Positions 53,146 to 62,740 of a DNA stretch of 64,000 nucleotides are shown in pieces; within the stretch, counting starts at the first letter, position 1, and each line of letters opens with the position of its first letter. The translations under genes were made by a program, and so were the position numbers. Under the pieces are notes generated by a model that made no database searches, was not told where the DNA came from, and was given only the letters and a program-made list of their open reading frames with translations. This DNA comes from JAGLOK01 sp963675575 (lineage in GTDB: Bacteria; Bacillota; Clostridia; Christensenellales; UMGS416), in the NCBI GenBank assembly GCA_963675575.1, contig OY776378.1, positions 1,922,001 through 1,986,000 of the forward strand, written 5' to 3'.

Positions 53146-54591
53146 CTATTTAATCAAATCCTCTTGCGCTAAATCCAGTGAAAAAGTAAAGCTTGTTCCA
53201 CTTCCATAATTTGAGGACACCTTAATGGTGTGGCCGTGCTCCTCAATGATTTTTTTAACAATGGATAATCCAAGGCCTGTGCCTTTTTTTACAGTATGAG
53301 ATTTATCCGATTTATAAAAGCGCTCAAATATAAACGGAATATCTTCTCTCGGAATGCCTTCTCCGGTATCATTAACGCCAACCAATGCTTCTCCTTCGCA
53401 TTCATGAGACCAAAGTGTAATCGTACCGTTTTCGGACGTAAACTTAATCGCATTGTCCAAAAGATTCACCAGCACCTGTTCTATCCGGTCATTGTCTGCG
53501 CAAACCATGCAAAAATCCTGCTTGAAGTTGACTTCCACGTTTATCCCTTTTTCTTCTATCAAATCGATATAGCGAATAAGCACGCGGCGCATCTGTTCAT
53601 TTATGTCATATACTTTTTTATTTAAAGGGAATGTACCTGACTCTATCTGAGAAAGGTCAAGAAGCTCTTTGATAAGTTTTTTTAGCCGTGTGGTTTCATC
53701 AAGCACAATCTGCAAATACTGCTCCTGATCGCTTTTCGCTATAGTCCCGTCCAACATTCCCTGGGCAAACCCATGTATTGAAGTAAGCGGAGAGCGAAGT
53801 TCATGGGAAACATTAGCCACAAATCCGGTTCTCAATTCTTCCTGCTTTGAAAGCTCTTCGGCCATATTGTTAAAGCTTGTGGCCAAAAGACCTATTTCAT
53901 CGTTTGAATGTATCTCAACCCTCTTAGAAAGGTCACCTTTTGCTATGTCTTTAGCCATTTCACTCATTTCTTTCAATGGCTGTATGATTTTTGATGAGGA
54001 AATAAACACAAGAATCATCGACACAATGATTGCTATGAGAGAAGAAATACTAAGCTGCCGAGATATTGGTCCGATATTGGGTTCAAGATATGACAGTTCC
54101 GTGTGAGTAAAAACCGCCATTACAACTTGTCCGTCGATAATTACAGGTTGGGCAATGGACAACATGGGTTTTGCATAGCGCGACTGAAATTCATTTTCCC
54201 AAACCACTTGCTTTCCTTCCAGCACCGGATCTAAATATTCCTGCATCTCCATTACAGAAAGTCTGCGTTCTTCTTCAGAGCTTGCACTCGCCTGACCGCT
54301 AACTGATATGATTTTCCCGTTTGTTGAAACAATCCATAGTACCGATTCGCTTTTTTTCATAGAAAGCTGAATAGCCTCCAAAAAAACCATCTGAGCGTTG
54401 ATGTCGGAGATGATTGAAGGCTTCTTTATCATATCTGCTATGTTTTCGGCTTCTTTTACCAAATCATTTTGTGTAAGTTTAAGGTAACTCATTTTATAAA
54501 GCTGTGTTAAAACAAGGCTTTGAAGAAGTAGTATGAAAGTTGTAATAAGCAAAAAAGTTATCAGTATTCTTGAAAATACTGTTCGGAACAT
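53146..54591 (-). CDS. sensor histidine kinase, CssS/ResE-like
   Basis: Two membrane helices (about 7-30 and 180-203) enclose an extracytoplasmic sensor domain; HAMP, HisKA (ANVSHELRSPLTSIHGF) and HATPase (NLLDNAIKF, NDTGEGI, KKGTGLGLSIVKK) follow, in 481 residues. The ATG shares a base with the stop of the response regulator (TAATG). With the regulator and htrA beside it, a secretion-stress role like CssS is plausible. Confidence 0.93.
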   Translation of the reverse strand: MFRTVFSRILITFLLITTFILLLQSLVLTQLYKMSYLKLTQNDLVKEAENIADMIKKPSIISDINAQMVFLEAIQLSMKKSESVLWIVSTNGKIISVSGQASASSEEERRLSVMEMQEYLDPVLEGKQVVWENEFQSRYAKPMLSIAQPVIIDGQVVMAVFTHTELSYLEPNIGPISRQLSISSLIAIIVSMILVFISSSKIIQPLKEMSEMAKDIAKGDLSKRVEIHSNDEIGLLATSFNNMAEELSKQEELRTGFVANVSHELRSPLTSIHGFAQGMLDGTIAKSDQEQYLQIVLDETTRLKKLIKELLDLSQIESGTFPLNKKVYDINEQMRRVLIRYIDLIEEKGINVEVNFKQDFCMVCADNDRIEQVLVNLLDNAIKFTSENGTITLWSHECEGEALVGVNDTGEGIPREDIPFIFERFYKSDKSHTVKKGTGLGLSIVKKIIEEHGHTIKVSSNYGSGTSFTFSLDLAQEDLIK

Positions 54592-55280
54592 TATTTCACC
54601 TCAAATTTATACCCAACGCCCCAAACCGTTTTTATCTTCCATGGGATATCCGCATCCAACGGGAACTTTTCACGTAGTCTCTTCACATGGACATCAACTG
54701 TTCTGGAATCTCCAAAATAATCAAACCCCCATACAGACTCCAATAGCTGTTCCCTTGTAAAAACGTTATTTTTATGGCTTGCAAGGTAGTATAAAAGCTC
54801 CATTTCTTTAGGCGGCAGCTCAATTTCATTTCCAAAATACATGACCGAATAGTTATCCATATTGATTTCAAGCTCTTCAAACTGCAACACGGAAGAAACC
54901 ACTTCTTTAGGCTCGCTTCTTCTCATTACTGCTTTGACTCTCGCCATAAGCTCTTTGGGATCAAAGGGCTTAACCATATAATCGTCCGCACCAAGCTCAA
55001 GGCCTAAAACCTTATCAAAAGTTTCGCCTTTTGCTGTTAGCATAATGATTGGAATGTTTGATGTTTTCCTAATTTCGCGGCAAACGGTCCAGCCGTCCAT
55101 CCCGGGCAGCATAATGTCTAGCAAAATAAGCTTTGGGCTTGTATTTTTAAATACGTCAAGAGCAGTGTCACCTCTGTGGACGCATTCCACTGAATACCCT
55201 TCTTTTTCAAGGTAAAGCCTTATCAGTCGGCCAATATTAACGTCATCATCAATTACTAGAATTTCAGGATAATCGCTCAT
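54591..55280 (-). CDS. OmpR/PhoB-family response regulator
   Basis: The receiver domain has LVIDDDVNI, Asp in LLDIMLPGMDG, Thr in IIMLTAKGE and Lys in DDYMVKPFD, and the winged-helix output domain ends with VDVHVKRLREKF. The ATG at 55280 follows AAAGGGGAG; an upstream start at 55310 is unlikely. At 229 residues it is standard length. It forms a unit with the kinase. Confidence 0.93.
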   Translation of the reverse strand: MSDYPEILVIDDDVNIGRLIRLYLEKEGYSVECVHRGDTALDVFKNTSPKLILLDIMLPGMDGWTVCREIRKTSNIPIIMLTAKGETFDKVLGLELGADDYMVKPFDPKELMARVKAVMRRSEPKEVVSSVLQFEELEINMDNYSVMYFGNEIELPPKEMELLYYLASHKNNVFTREQLLESVWGFDYFGDSRTVDVHVKRLREKFPLDADIPWKIKTVWGVGYKFEVK

Positions 55281-55313
55281 ATTACTCCCCTTTCCTCTAA
55301 TTATAGTCAATTA

Positions 55314-55332
55314 TAACAGAAATAAACTGTTA
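55314..55332 (-). promoter_or_regulatory. inverted repeat upstream of the response regulator
   Basis: TAACAG-N7-CTGTTA (55314-55319 and 55327-55332) is a perfect six-base repeat next to TATAAT-like hexamers on the minus strand. It might be a regulator site. The evidence is weak. Confidence 0.3.
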
Positions 55333-55484
55333 ATGTGTGTCCATATTTTGTTAATAGTATTAATTAATTATGAATTAAATTTTCTTTTAAGAAAATCTAT
55401 TCAATTTTATTCTTAATTACATATAATATAACATAAAATTCCGTATATTAGCAATTTAATTGGTTTTGCTTTGGCAACAATTAG

Positions 55485-57827
55485 TTATTTTAGTGTAACC
55501 ACCGTGACTCCGTCTTCTCCCTCTCCATATTTCCCCAATCTAAAGCTCTTAACATGAGGATGGCTGCGAAGATGATTATGTATATTGGTGCGGAGTACTC
55601 CAGTTCCTTTCCCATGGATGATGCAAACAGACGTTAAGTGTGAAGAATAAGCGCGGTCAAGATACATATCCACTTCCATTATGCCTTCTTCGGAATTTCT
55701 GCCTCGGATATCTATTTCCATAGGAACGCTTTCAAGCTTTAACCCGGCTCGTTTTTTGTTTGAGTATACCACTTTCACTTCTTCTTTGGTTCGCCTAAGA
55801 TTCCTTATATTAGTTTTAAGCTTAATTACTCCCGCCTGTACCTGCACCTCGCCTTTAGCGTTTGGTGCCGCAATAACCGTCGCCGGCGTGTTGGAATCCA
55901 CTAGAACTACGTTTTCTCCGGGTGTTAAATTTTTCGGAGCCTGTGCGTTTGAAATGTCGTTTTGCTTGGCTGTGCTTTTTTCCATATCCTTTTGAAGCCC
56001 CCGCAATGCGTCGCGGGCTTGCTGTATGTCTCTGTCCGAGTTTCCGGATTTGGCTGCTTTAAGCTCGCTAATTATGGTATCCGACTGTGTTTTAGCTTTG
56101 TCTATTATCTTTTTGGCCTCTTTTTTGGCTTCCTCTAAAATCTTTTCGCGTTGCCGCTCTATGCTCTCGCTTTTTTCTTTAGCTCGTTTTTCATATGTTT
56201 GCGTATCTTTCCTAAGTTTTTCTGCCATAACTCGTTCACTGTGTGCTTTTTTCCTATGCGCATCAGCCTTGTATATCACATCTTCAAGATTCTTGGCATC
56301 GCTTGAGACGTGCTCTTGCGCGGAAGAGATCACATCGTCTGGCAAGCCTAGACGTTTAGATATTTCGAATGCGTTGCTGCGCCCCGGCATGCCTATTTCC
56401 ATTCGATATGTTGGCGCCAGACGATTTACGTCAAACTCCATAGACGCATTTTGTACTCCTTCTTCGGATATCGCATAGGCTTTCAGCTCGCTGTAATGAG
56501 TGGTCGCCATCACAAGGGTGTTCGTTTCTTTGAGTTTCTTAAGTATAGCCACAGCGAGCGCCGCGCCCTCAACAGGATCGGTTCCCGCGCCAAGCTCGTC
56601 CAAAAGCACGAGACAGCCATTATTATCAGAACCCAAAATTGACACAATGTTTGTCATATGAGACGAGAAAGTCGAAAGGCTCTGCTCGATAGACTGTTCA
56701 TCACCGATATCTGCATACACTTCTTTTTGAACCGCTATTTTGCTTCCTTCTTCCGCCGGTATATGAAGGCCGGTTTGCGCCATCAGTGTCAAAAGTCCAG
56801 TGGTTTTAAGGGTGACGGTTTTTCCGCCCGTATTTGGCCCTGTGATTATAAGCTGCCTATAGCTTCCGCCGATTATTATATCCACAGGGACAATTTCCTC
56901 TTTGGGTATGAGAGGATGCCTGCCTTTTTTAATATTTATTATGTTTTTTTCAGGAATGATGGGATATGAAGCGTCCATGTCAAGAGCCAGCTTTGCACGG
57001 GCAAAAATATAGTCAAGCTCGGCAAGTATTTCTTGCGAAACAACTATGCTCGAGGCATATACAGATGTTTTCTCTGAAAGCGAGCGCAAAATTCGTTCTA
57101 TCTCATTTTTCTCCTGCACTTCAAGCTCACGCACAGCATTGCCCAGCTCCACCGCCGCAGAAGGCTCCACAAACAAAGTGGCTCCAGTTGACGATACATC
57201 ATGCACAATTCCCGGAACGCTGGACTTATGCTCGCTTTTAACAGGAACCACAAGCCTTCCGTTGCGGATAGTAACTATGGGTTCCTGAAGGTGTGAAGAT
57301 GAAGACTTTACCATCGCCTCCAGTTTAGAGCGTATTTTCTGTTCGTTCAGCTTTATGCTTTTGCGTATAGCATAAAGCTCCGGCGACGCATGGTCGCTCA
57401 ACTCGTCCTCGCTAATTATGCAGCGTTTTATTTCGTCTTCAAGATTTTTTTGAATAATAAGATTGTGGGCAAACTCTTTTAGTATGTCTTTGCCTTCCGC
57501 GTCGTCTTCGAAGGCTTTTTTTACAATTCTTGAAATATTCAAAAAGTCCGCGATGCGTAAAAGCGCCCCGGCTGTAAGAATTCCGCCGATTTTCGCTCTG
57601 CCTGCTTCATCTTTTACTCCGTAAAAAGATCTCAGAGGAGATTGTGACTTTCTTTCCATATATGAAAGCGCTTCAGAGGTTTCATCCTGAAGCCTTCGAA
57701 TTTTAAGCTTATCTGAATAAGGCTCTGCGGTTTGCGCAAGCAAAGTGCCCGGCTCGCTCATGCATAAATCCGAAAGCATATCTATTATTTTGTTGTATTC
57801 CAAGGTTTTAAGAACTCTTTTAAGCAT
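55485..57827 (-). CDS. mutS2: endonuclease MutS2
   Basis: The 780 residues have the MutS core and clamp helices without the mismatch-recognition domain, Walker A TGPNTGGKTVTLK, Walker B LVLLDELGAGTDP, a long coiled coil (about residues 500-630) and a C-terminal Smr nuclease domain with DIRGRNSEEGI and HGKGTGVLR. MutS2 limits homologous recombination and acts on collided ribosomes in some Firmicutes. It is a single gene. Confidence 0.96.
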   Translation of the reverse strand: MLKRVLKTLEYNKIIDMLSDLCMSEPGTLLAQTAEPYSDKLKIRRLQDETSEALSYMERKSQSPLRSFYGVKDEAGRAKIGGILTAGALLRIADFLNISRIVKKAFEDDAEGKDILKEFAHNLIIQKNLEDEIKRCIISEDELSDHASPELYAIRKSIKLNEQKIRSKLEAMVKSSSSHLQEPIVTIRNGRLVVPVKSEHKSSVPGIVHDVSSTGATLFVEPSAAVELGNAVRELEVQEKNEIERILRSLSEKTSVYASSIVVSQEILAELDYIFARAKLALDMDASYPIIPEKNIINIKKGRHPLIPKEEIVPVDIIIGGSYRQLIITGPNTGGKTVTLKTTGLLTLMAQTGLHIPAEEGSKIAVQKEVYADIGDEQSIEQSLSTFSSHMTNIVSILGSDNNGCLVLLDELGAGTDPVEGAALAVAILKKLKETNTLVMATTHYSELKAYAISEEGVQNASMEFDVNRLAPTYRMEIGMPGRSNAFEISKRLGLPDDVISSAQEHVSSDAKNLEDVIYKADAHRKKAHSERVMAEKLRKDTQTYEKRAKEKSESIERQREKILEEAKKEAKKIIDKAKTQSDTIISELKAAKSGNSDRDIQQARDALRGLQKDMEKSTAKQNDISNAQAPKNLTPGENVVLVDSNTPATVIAAPNAKGEVQVQAGVIKLKTNIRNLRRTKEEVKVVYSNKKRAGLKLESVPMEIDIRGRNSEEGIMEVDMYLDRAYSSHLTSVCIIHGKGTGVLRTNIHNHLRSHPHVKSFRLGKYGEGEDGVTVVTLK

Positions 57828-57913
57828 TTTTCCATTATATATTAAAACACAAATCGGAGCAATTGATTATTGACTAATCGGCTCATAAACACTTTGCGAA
57901 TGCTTGTTGTTTG

Positions 57914-57942
57914 TTGACAAAAAAAGGCGCGAAATATATAAT
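57914..57942 (+). promoter_or_regulatory. perfect sigma-A consensus promoter of dctPQM
   Basis: TTGACA (57914-57919) and TATAAT (57937-57942) are exactly 17 bases apart, matching the consensus in all twelve positions. Transcription would begin near 57949, leaving a leader of about 137 bases before dctP. Confidence 0.85.
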
Positions 57943-58085
57943 GTTTGATTGTAGGCTAAATATATATATACAGCTGATTACACAAATCAATTGTAGCACG
58001 GTAAAATGGTGGGAAATAAGCTTTATACTACTTGCTTCAACAATTTTTTGTGTTTTTAAAAAATATAAAGAGGAAGTATTTTTTT

Positions 58086-59138
58086 ATGCGATTTTTAAGC
58101 AAAAACAACAGAGCACTTACACTTATTTTGGCGGCAATATTATGTTTAACATTTGCCTCATGCCAAAGCGAACCCGAAGTTAAAGAAACAATAAAACTCG
58201 ACTTGGCACACTTCTTCCCGGGCACGCACCCGGCTGAAACTGAATTCGTACAAGGCTGGATTGCAGCTGTAAGCGAAGCTACAGACGGACAAGTTGAGAT
58301 CACAAGCTATCCGGGCGGCACACTTCTTGCAGCCCCCGACACATACAACGGAGTTGTTGACGGTGTAGCCGACATCGGACTTTCATGCTTTGCCTATACA
58401 CGCGGCCGTTTCCCGGTGCTTGAGGCTTTTGAACTTCCTGGAATCACATACAACAATTCCAAGGTAGCCAGCATGGTGGCTTGGGAAGGCATCAAAGAGT
58501 TAAATCCAGAGGAAGTTCAAGATACTAAACTCATGATGGTTATAGCCACCGGCCCCGGAGATCTTTTCACAAAGGACCCAATTTCAACACTCGAAGACAT
58601 GCAGGGCGTTGAGATTCGCGCGACTGGACTTTCTGCCAAAACTATAGAAATGCTTGGCGGCATTCCGGTTGGAATGGCACAAAGCGAAACATATGAAGCT
58701 TTGCAAAAAGGAATAGTAAAGGGCAATCTGTCTCCAATAGAAGTTTTAAAGGGATGGAACCATGCGGAAGTGACAAAATATCTAACCCGTACACCTTTCT
58801 TATATAATACACTGTTTTTTGTAACCATGAACCTTGACAGCTGGAATGAAATCCCCGAAGATTTGCAGGGAAAAATTCTTGAGGCGACTGAAAAGTTTTA
58901 CGCTGAAGTCGGCATTGGCTTGTGGGACATGCAAAATGAAGCAGCGCTTGAATGGGCTGTTGATGAACAGGGCATCGAAGTTATTGAGCTTTCCGATGAA
59001 GAAAAAGCTCTTTGGATAGAAAAAGTTCTCCCAGTACAAGACGACTTCAAATCCGCTATGGCAGAGCTTGGAATAGAAGAGGATGTTCTTGGATTAATCA
59101 ACGAACTGGCGGAAAAATATAACGGCGAATACAAATAG
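58086..59138 (+). CDS. dctP: TRAP transporter substrate-binding lipoprotein (DctP family)
   Basis: The signal MRFLSKNNRALTLILAAIL ends in a lipobox TFASC with Cys26. The DctP fold follows: FFPGTHPAETEFVQGW, AAPDTYNGVVDGVADIGL and the carboxylate-binding Arg in VEIRATGLSAKT. It captures a carboxylate or related solute outside the cell. The ATG at 58086 is behind AGGAAG; an ATG 18 codons upstream would disturb the signal peptide. Substrate unknown. Together with dctQ and dctM it forms one transporter. Confidence 0.93.
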   Translation: MRFLSKNNRALTLILAAILCLTFASCQSEPEVKETIKLDLAHFFPGTHPAETEFVQGWIAAVSEATDGQVEITSYPGGTLLAAPDTYNGVVDGVADIGLSCFAYTRGRFPVLEAFELPGITYNNSKVASMVAWEGIKELNPEEVQDTKLMMVIATGPGDLFTKDPISTLEDMQGVEIRATGLSAKTIEMLGGIPVGMAQSETYEALQKGIVKGNLSPIEVLKGWNHAEVTKYLTRTPFLYNTLFFVTMNLDSWNEIPEDLQGKILEATEKFYAEVGIGLWDMQNEAALEWAVDEQGIEVIELSDEEKALWIEKVLPVQDDFKSAMAELGIEEDVLGLINELAEKYNGEYK

Positions 59139-59139
59139 A

Positions 59140-59649
59140 ATGAAGAACTCAGCCATTAATAAAGCCGAAAGCGGCATAAAAAAGGTTGCGAAGATTTTTA
59201 ATGACATAGCAGGATGGGCGGTTGTCTGCGCCATGCTGCTTGTCGTTACAAATATATTGCTACGCGTTCTTTTCAAAAAACCTATTCTGGGAGCATATGA
59301 ATTCACAGGTTTTATCACAGCGGTTATTGTGGGCTTTGGCATAGCTTTTTGTCTTGTGCAAAATGCCCACATTTCCATTGACTTCATCACTCAAAAGCTT
59401 CCCAAAAAAGTGCAAAAAGCACTCGAAATTGGCACAAATTCTTTAATGTTTTTGATGATGGGAACATTTACGTTCTACATTTTTAAATATGCGACAAAAT
59501 TATTAAAAAGTAACTCTGTTTCGCCAACAACTCAATTCCCATTTTTCATTTTCGTATATCTTGTGGGAGTTTGTTTTGTTATGCTATGTCTTGTGCTCCT
59601 TGTAAAGATAAAAAATAGCGTAGAGGAGGCAAATGACAATGAGTCCTGA
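59140..59649 (+). CDS. dctQ: TRAP transporter small permease (DctQ family)
   Basis: Four membrane helices in 169 residues (about 25-48, 58-75, 95-115, 130-155), with EFTGFITAVIVGFGIAF and NAHISIDFI, match the small TRAP membrane subunit. It starts one base after dctP and overlaps dctM. It links DctP to the large subunit. Confidence 0.92.
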   Translation: MKNSAINKAESGIKKVAKIFNDIAGWAVVCAMLLVVTNILLRVLFKKPILGAYEFTGFITAVIVGFGIAFCLVQNAHISIDFITQKLPKKVQKALEIGTNSLMFLMMGTFTFYIFKYATKLLKSNSVSPTTQFPFFIFVYLVGVCFVMLCLVLLVKIKNSVEEANDNES

Positions 59650-60946
59650 GATTATCGGCCTTTTAGGCATATTATTATTTCTAGTTCTTATCGCAATAAA
59701 GATACCCATTTCTTTTGCCATGATATTTGTCGGGCTTTTGGGCTTTTCCATATTAGTCAGCCCCTCTGCCGCATTTTCGATGGCGACTGCTGAATTATAT
59801 TCAAACTTCTCGTCCTATTCCCTGTCTGTAATCCCCATGTTTATTTGGATGGGTTTTATCGCCTATTATTCTGGGGTAGGCAGTAGCCTATATAATTTTT
59901 CGTACAAAATGATAGGACACAAACCCGGCGGTCTTGCAATAGCAACTCAAGCCGCGTGCGCAATGTTTGGCGCCATATGCGGATCCAATACTGCTACAGC
60001 CGCGACAATGGGCGCAATCGCGCTTCCAGAGATGCGCAAGTACAAATATGACGACTCACTTTCTTCAGCCAGCATAGCGGCTGGAGGCGCACTGGGTGTG
60101 TTAATTCCCCCAAGTGTAATATTTATCGTATACGGAATATCATCCGAGCAATCTATCGGCAAGCTTTTTCTTGCAGGCATCATTCCCGGAATACTCTTGA
60201 TGCTTCTTTACATGGCGACAATATACATACTTGTAAAGCGCAAGCCCGAGCTGGGACCCGCAGGACCGAAATCCAATTGGAAAGAGCGTATTGCCTCTCT
60301 TAGAAATGGTTTGCTGGAGATAATCGTAACTTTCCTGATATCGATAGGCGGACTTTTCGCCGGTTGGTTCACCCCCACTGAAGCGGGCGCTGTTGGAGCC
60401 GGAAGCATACTGCTTATAACAATAATACGCAGGCAAATTACTTGGAAGGGTTTAAAAGATTCGCTTAATGACACGGTTCGCACAACAGCTATGATAATGC
60501 TGATGGTGGCCGGGGCCATAATCTTTGGAAGATTCATTGCTGTTTCGCGCTTGCCTTTTGCACTAGCCCAATGGGCGACTAATCTTTCCCTGCCGCCTTT
60601 CGGAGTCATGACCGCAATACTTTTCATATATCTAATTTTGGGGTGTTTCATTGACGCCTTGGCGCTTATACTGCTGACAATCCCAATATTCTTTCCGGTC
60701 GCAGTTGACGTGCTTGGATATGACCCCATTTGGTTTGGCGTAATAATTGTCATGGTGGTGGCGATGGGAGTAATAACACCTCCTGTCGGGATGAACGTGT
60801 ATATAATTAAGGGTGTGGCAAAAGATATACCCACAGAAACTATATTTAAAGGCGTGTGGCCTTTCCTTATAGCGCTTTGTGTATGTCTTGCGATACTTAT
60901 AGCATTCCCGCAGATTGTTACATTCTTACCCAATCTAATCACCTAA
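59639..60946 (+). CDS. dctM: TRAP transporter large permease (DctM family)
   Basis: The channel subunit has about 12 helices in 435 residues, including GSNTATAATMGAIALPEM, GVLIPPSVIFIVYG and the C-terminal GVITPPVGMNVYI. The start is ATG 59639 (nine bases after AGGAGG) or ATG 59633 (three bases after it); I prefer the first by spacing. It overlaps dctQ by 11 bases and uses an ion gradient for uptake. Confidence 0.93.
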   Translation: MSPEIIGLLGILLFLVLIAIKIPISFAMIFVGLLGFSILVSPSAAFSMATAELYSNFSSYSLSVIPMFIWMGFIAYYSGVGSSLYNFSYKMIGHKPGGLAIATQAACAMFGAICGSNTATAATMGAIALPEMRKYKYDDSLSSASIAAGGALGVLIPPSVIFIVYGISSEQSIGKLFLAGIIPGILLMLLYMATIYILVKRKPELGPAGPKSNWKERIASLRNGLLEIIVTFLISIGGLFAGWFTPTEAGAVGAGSILLITIIRRQITWKGLKDSLNDTVRTTAMIMLMVAGAIIFGRFIAVSRLPFALAQWATNLSLPPFGVMTAILFIYLILGCFIDALALILLTIPIFFPVAVDVLGYDPIWFGVIIVMVVAMGVITPPVGMNVYIIKGVAKDIPTETIFKGVWPFLIALCVCLAILIAFPQIVTFLPNLIT

Positions 60947-60969
60947 GAATCAAGTAATTTCACAAAACA

Positions 60970-61004
60970 AACAGACTGCTAAAATGGCAGTCTGTTATTT
61001 TTTA
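60970..61004 (+). terminator. terminator of dctPQM
   Basis: AACAGACTGC (60970-60979) and GCAGTCTGTT (60987-60996) are perfect ten-base arms followed by ATTTTTTATT. Confidence 0.9.
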
Positions 61005-61013
61005 TTAAAGCAT

Positions 61014-61043
61014 AAAAAAACAGCGTATATTAGTAAACACTGT
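61014..61043 (-). terminator. terminator of rpmB
   Basis: On the minus strand, ACAGTG (61043-61038) and CGCTGT (61025-61020), with one G-T pair, precede a run of T (61020-61014). Confidence 0.65.
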
Positions 61044-61074
61044 AATTTTACATCATAATTTAGCGCTTGTTATA

Positions 61075-61266
61075 TTATACAGAACGCTTCACTTTGCCTG
61101 AACGCAAACAAGACGTGCAAACATAAATCCTTTTTGTGGTACCATCAACGTCAGCGCGAACCCTTTGTATGTTAGGCTTCCAGGTTCTTTTTGTTTTTCT
61201 GTGTGAGTGGCTGACATTGTTGCCGTGGGCGGTTTTCTTTTCGCAAATACAGCATTTCGTGGCCAT
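61075..61266 (-). CDS. rpmB: 50S ribosomal protein L28
   Basis: The 63-residue L28 has the typical start MATKCCICEKKTAHGNNVSH, RKTKRTWKPNIQRV in the middle and a second cysteine pair in VCTSCLRSGKV, making the zinc-binding C+ form. A GGAGG site precedes the ATG. It lies beyond the thiN gene, as in Bacillus. Confidence 0.97.
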   Translation of the reverse strand: MATKCCICEKKTAHGNNVSHSHRKTKRTWKPNIQRVRADVDGTTKRIYVCTSCLRSGKVKRSV

Positions 61267-61467
61267 AATATCCCTCCTTGCTTCAAGCTTTCAAGCTCTA
61301 TATAAATTAATATTTTTTTGATTAATTGAGTAATAATACCGTCAAAACACGACTATTTTATCATTATATATACTATCTTTCAAGTGTTTTTTTCACTCTT
61401 TTTGTCAGCCTTTCAAAACCAAATTCATTATTAATGCAAAACTTTTATACTTTTACTAAATATTATC

Positions 61468-62106
61468 TTAGCTTTGTTGCTTTTTTAGTTCCGCGATTAC
61501 AAATGCGATTCCTTTAGAAATCACTATTTTGCACTTTTGGCCAGTCATATAATTTCCCATCCCTATAGTCTGTCCAACCGCAATCTTCAACGGCTTTAAT
61601 ATCTCATAAAAAAGCCCTGTGGTGCTATACACCTCAATGTCTCCATCCGCCGGGAGTATGGACACCCTCAATCCTTTTTCCCCTTTAAGCTCAATGTCGC
61701 TTTCCACTGAGTATACTATCATATCATGGGTATTAAGTGAAGCTTTGATTAAAAGCTTTTGCGCGTAAACAAGCAAATAAAGATTCCCGAGATAATGGTC
61801 TATGCTGCCTTGAGCACACACAATTTCAATATCAGACACTCCAATTTCTTTAGCGTAGTCTAGGGATATCTCACCATCTGTTTTATCTTTTTCAATGGGA
61901 TATCTATAAACGGTGACTCCCTTTTCCTCAAATTCTACAAGTGTTTCTTTTGAAACCGAATCCATATCTCCCAGCAAAACATCCGGCAAAACACTTTGAT
62001 GAGCTGCATAGTCCGCTCCGCTGTCGGCACAGATTACAACATCCGCTTTTTCCGCCAGCTTTTTAAAAGGGATTTCTTCTCCTCCCAGCACCAAAAGCGC
62101 GCGCAT
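61468..62106 (-). CDS. thiN: thiamine pyrophosphokinase
   Basis: ThiN makes thiamine diphosphate from thiamine and ATP. The 212-residue protein has ICADSGADYAA, LLGDMDSVSKE and EKDKTDGEISLDY of the catalytic site, then GSIDHYLGNLYLL and a C-terminal beta domain. It follows rpe by one base in the conserved rsgA-rpe-thiN order. Confidence 0.94.
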   Translation of the reverse strand: MRALLVLGGEEIPFKKLAEKADVVICADSGADYAAHQSVLPDVLLGDMDSVSKETLVEFEEKGVTVYRYPIEKDKTDGEISLDYAKEIGVSDIEIVCAQGSIDHYLGNLYLLVYAQKLLIKASLNTHDMIVYSVESDIELKGEKGLRVSILPADGDIEVYSTTGLFYEILKPLKIAVGQTIGMGNYMTGQKCKIVISKGIAFVIAELKKQQS

Positions 62107-62107
62107 A

Positions 62108-62740
62108 CTATCCCCTCAGACTTTCTATGCGTGACCTTATATCATTTCCTCCGAAAACATATGAACCCGCCACTATAACATTGGCTCCCGCAGCTAAAGC
62201 CTTATGTATGGTGTCTTTATCGATTCCTCCATCCACTTGTATGTCCAAATCAGGTGAGATTTGTCTTAGTTTTTTCACTTTGTCTAATGTAAAATCAATC
62301 ATTTCCTGACCGCCATATCCGGGTTCTACCGTCATCACAAGCACCATGTCCAAGCGGTCCAAATATTTTTTTATAAAGTCAATTGGTGTATTCGGCTTAA
62401 TTGAAATACCCGCCTTTTTACCATGGGATTTTATTTTTTCTATTGCCGCGTCGATATCTTCGGCTGCCTCCGCGTGAAATGTTATTATATCCGCTCCCGC
62501 TTCGGCGAACGCATCAATATGCTTGATGGGATTGACAATCATAAGGTGCACATCAAGCGGTAAATTGGTACATTTTTTTAGCGATGAAACCATCTTGGAA
62601 CCAAATGTAATATGTGAAACAAACGAGCCGTCCATCACATCCATATGAATATAGTCCGCACCCGCGTTTTCAAGTTCTTTAACCGCCATACACAAATTTG
62701 AAAAATCTGCCGCCAAAATCGACGGTGATACCTTAATCAT
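62108..62740 (-). CDS. rpe: ribulose-phosphate 3-epimerase
   Basis: The TIM barrel of 210 residues starts IKVSPSILAADFSNL and shows the catalytic HMDVMDGSFV, the middle HLMIVNP, VEPGYGGQ and the Asp of VDGGIDKDT. It interconverts ribulose- and xylulose-5-phosphate. The start overlaps the rsgA stop by eight bases. Confidence 0.96.
   Translation of the reverse strand: MIKVSPSILAADFSNLCMAVKELENAGADYIHMDVMDGSFVSHITFGSKMVSSLKKCTNLPLDVHLMIVNPIKHIDAFAEAGADIITFHAEAAEDIDAAIEKIKSHGKKAGISIKPNTPIDFIKKYLDRLDMVLVMTVEPGYGGQEMIDFTLDKVKKLRQISPDLDIQVDGGIDKDTIHKALAAGANVIVAGSYVFGGNDIRSRIESLRG

Noticed and set aside
60208..60942. Long open frame on the minus strand opposite dctM (244 codons)
   Set aside because: It mirrors the hydrophobic transporter gene; no motif and no start signal.
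61267..61467. Search for spoVM between thiN and rpmB, where it lies in Bacillus
   Set aside because: No small frame resembling the 26-residue SpoVM sequence on either strand; the gap is plain AT-rich intergenic DNA.
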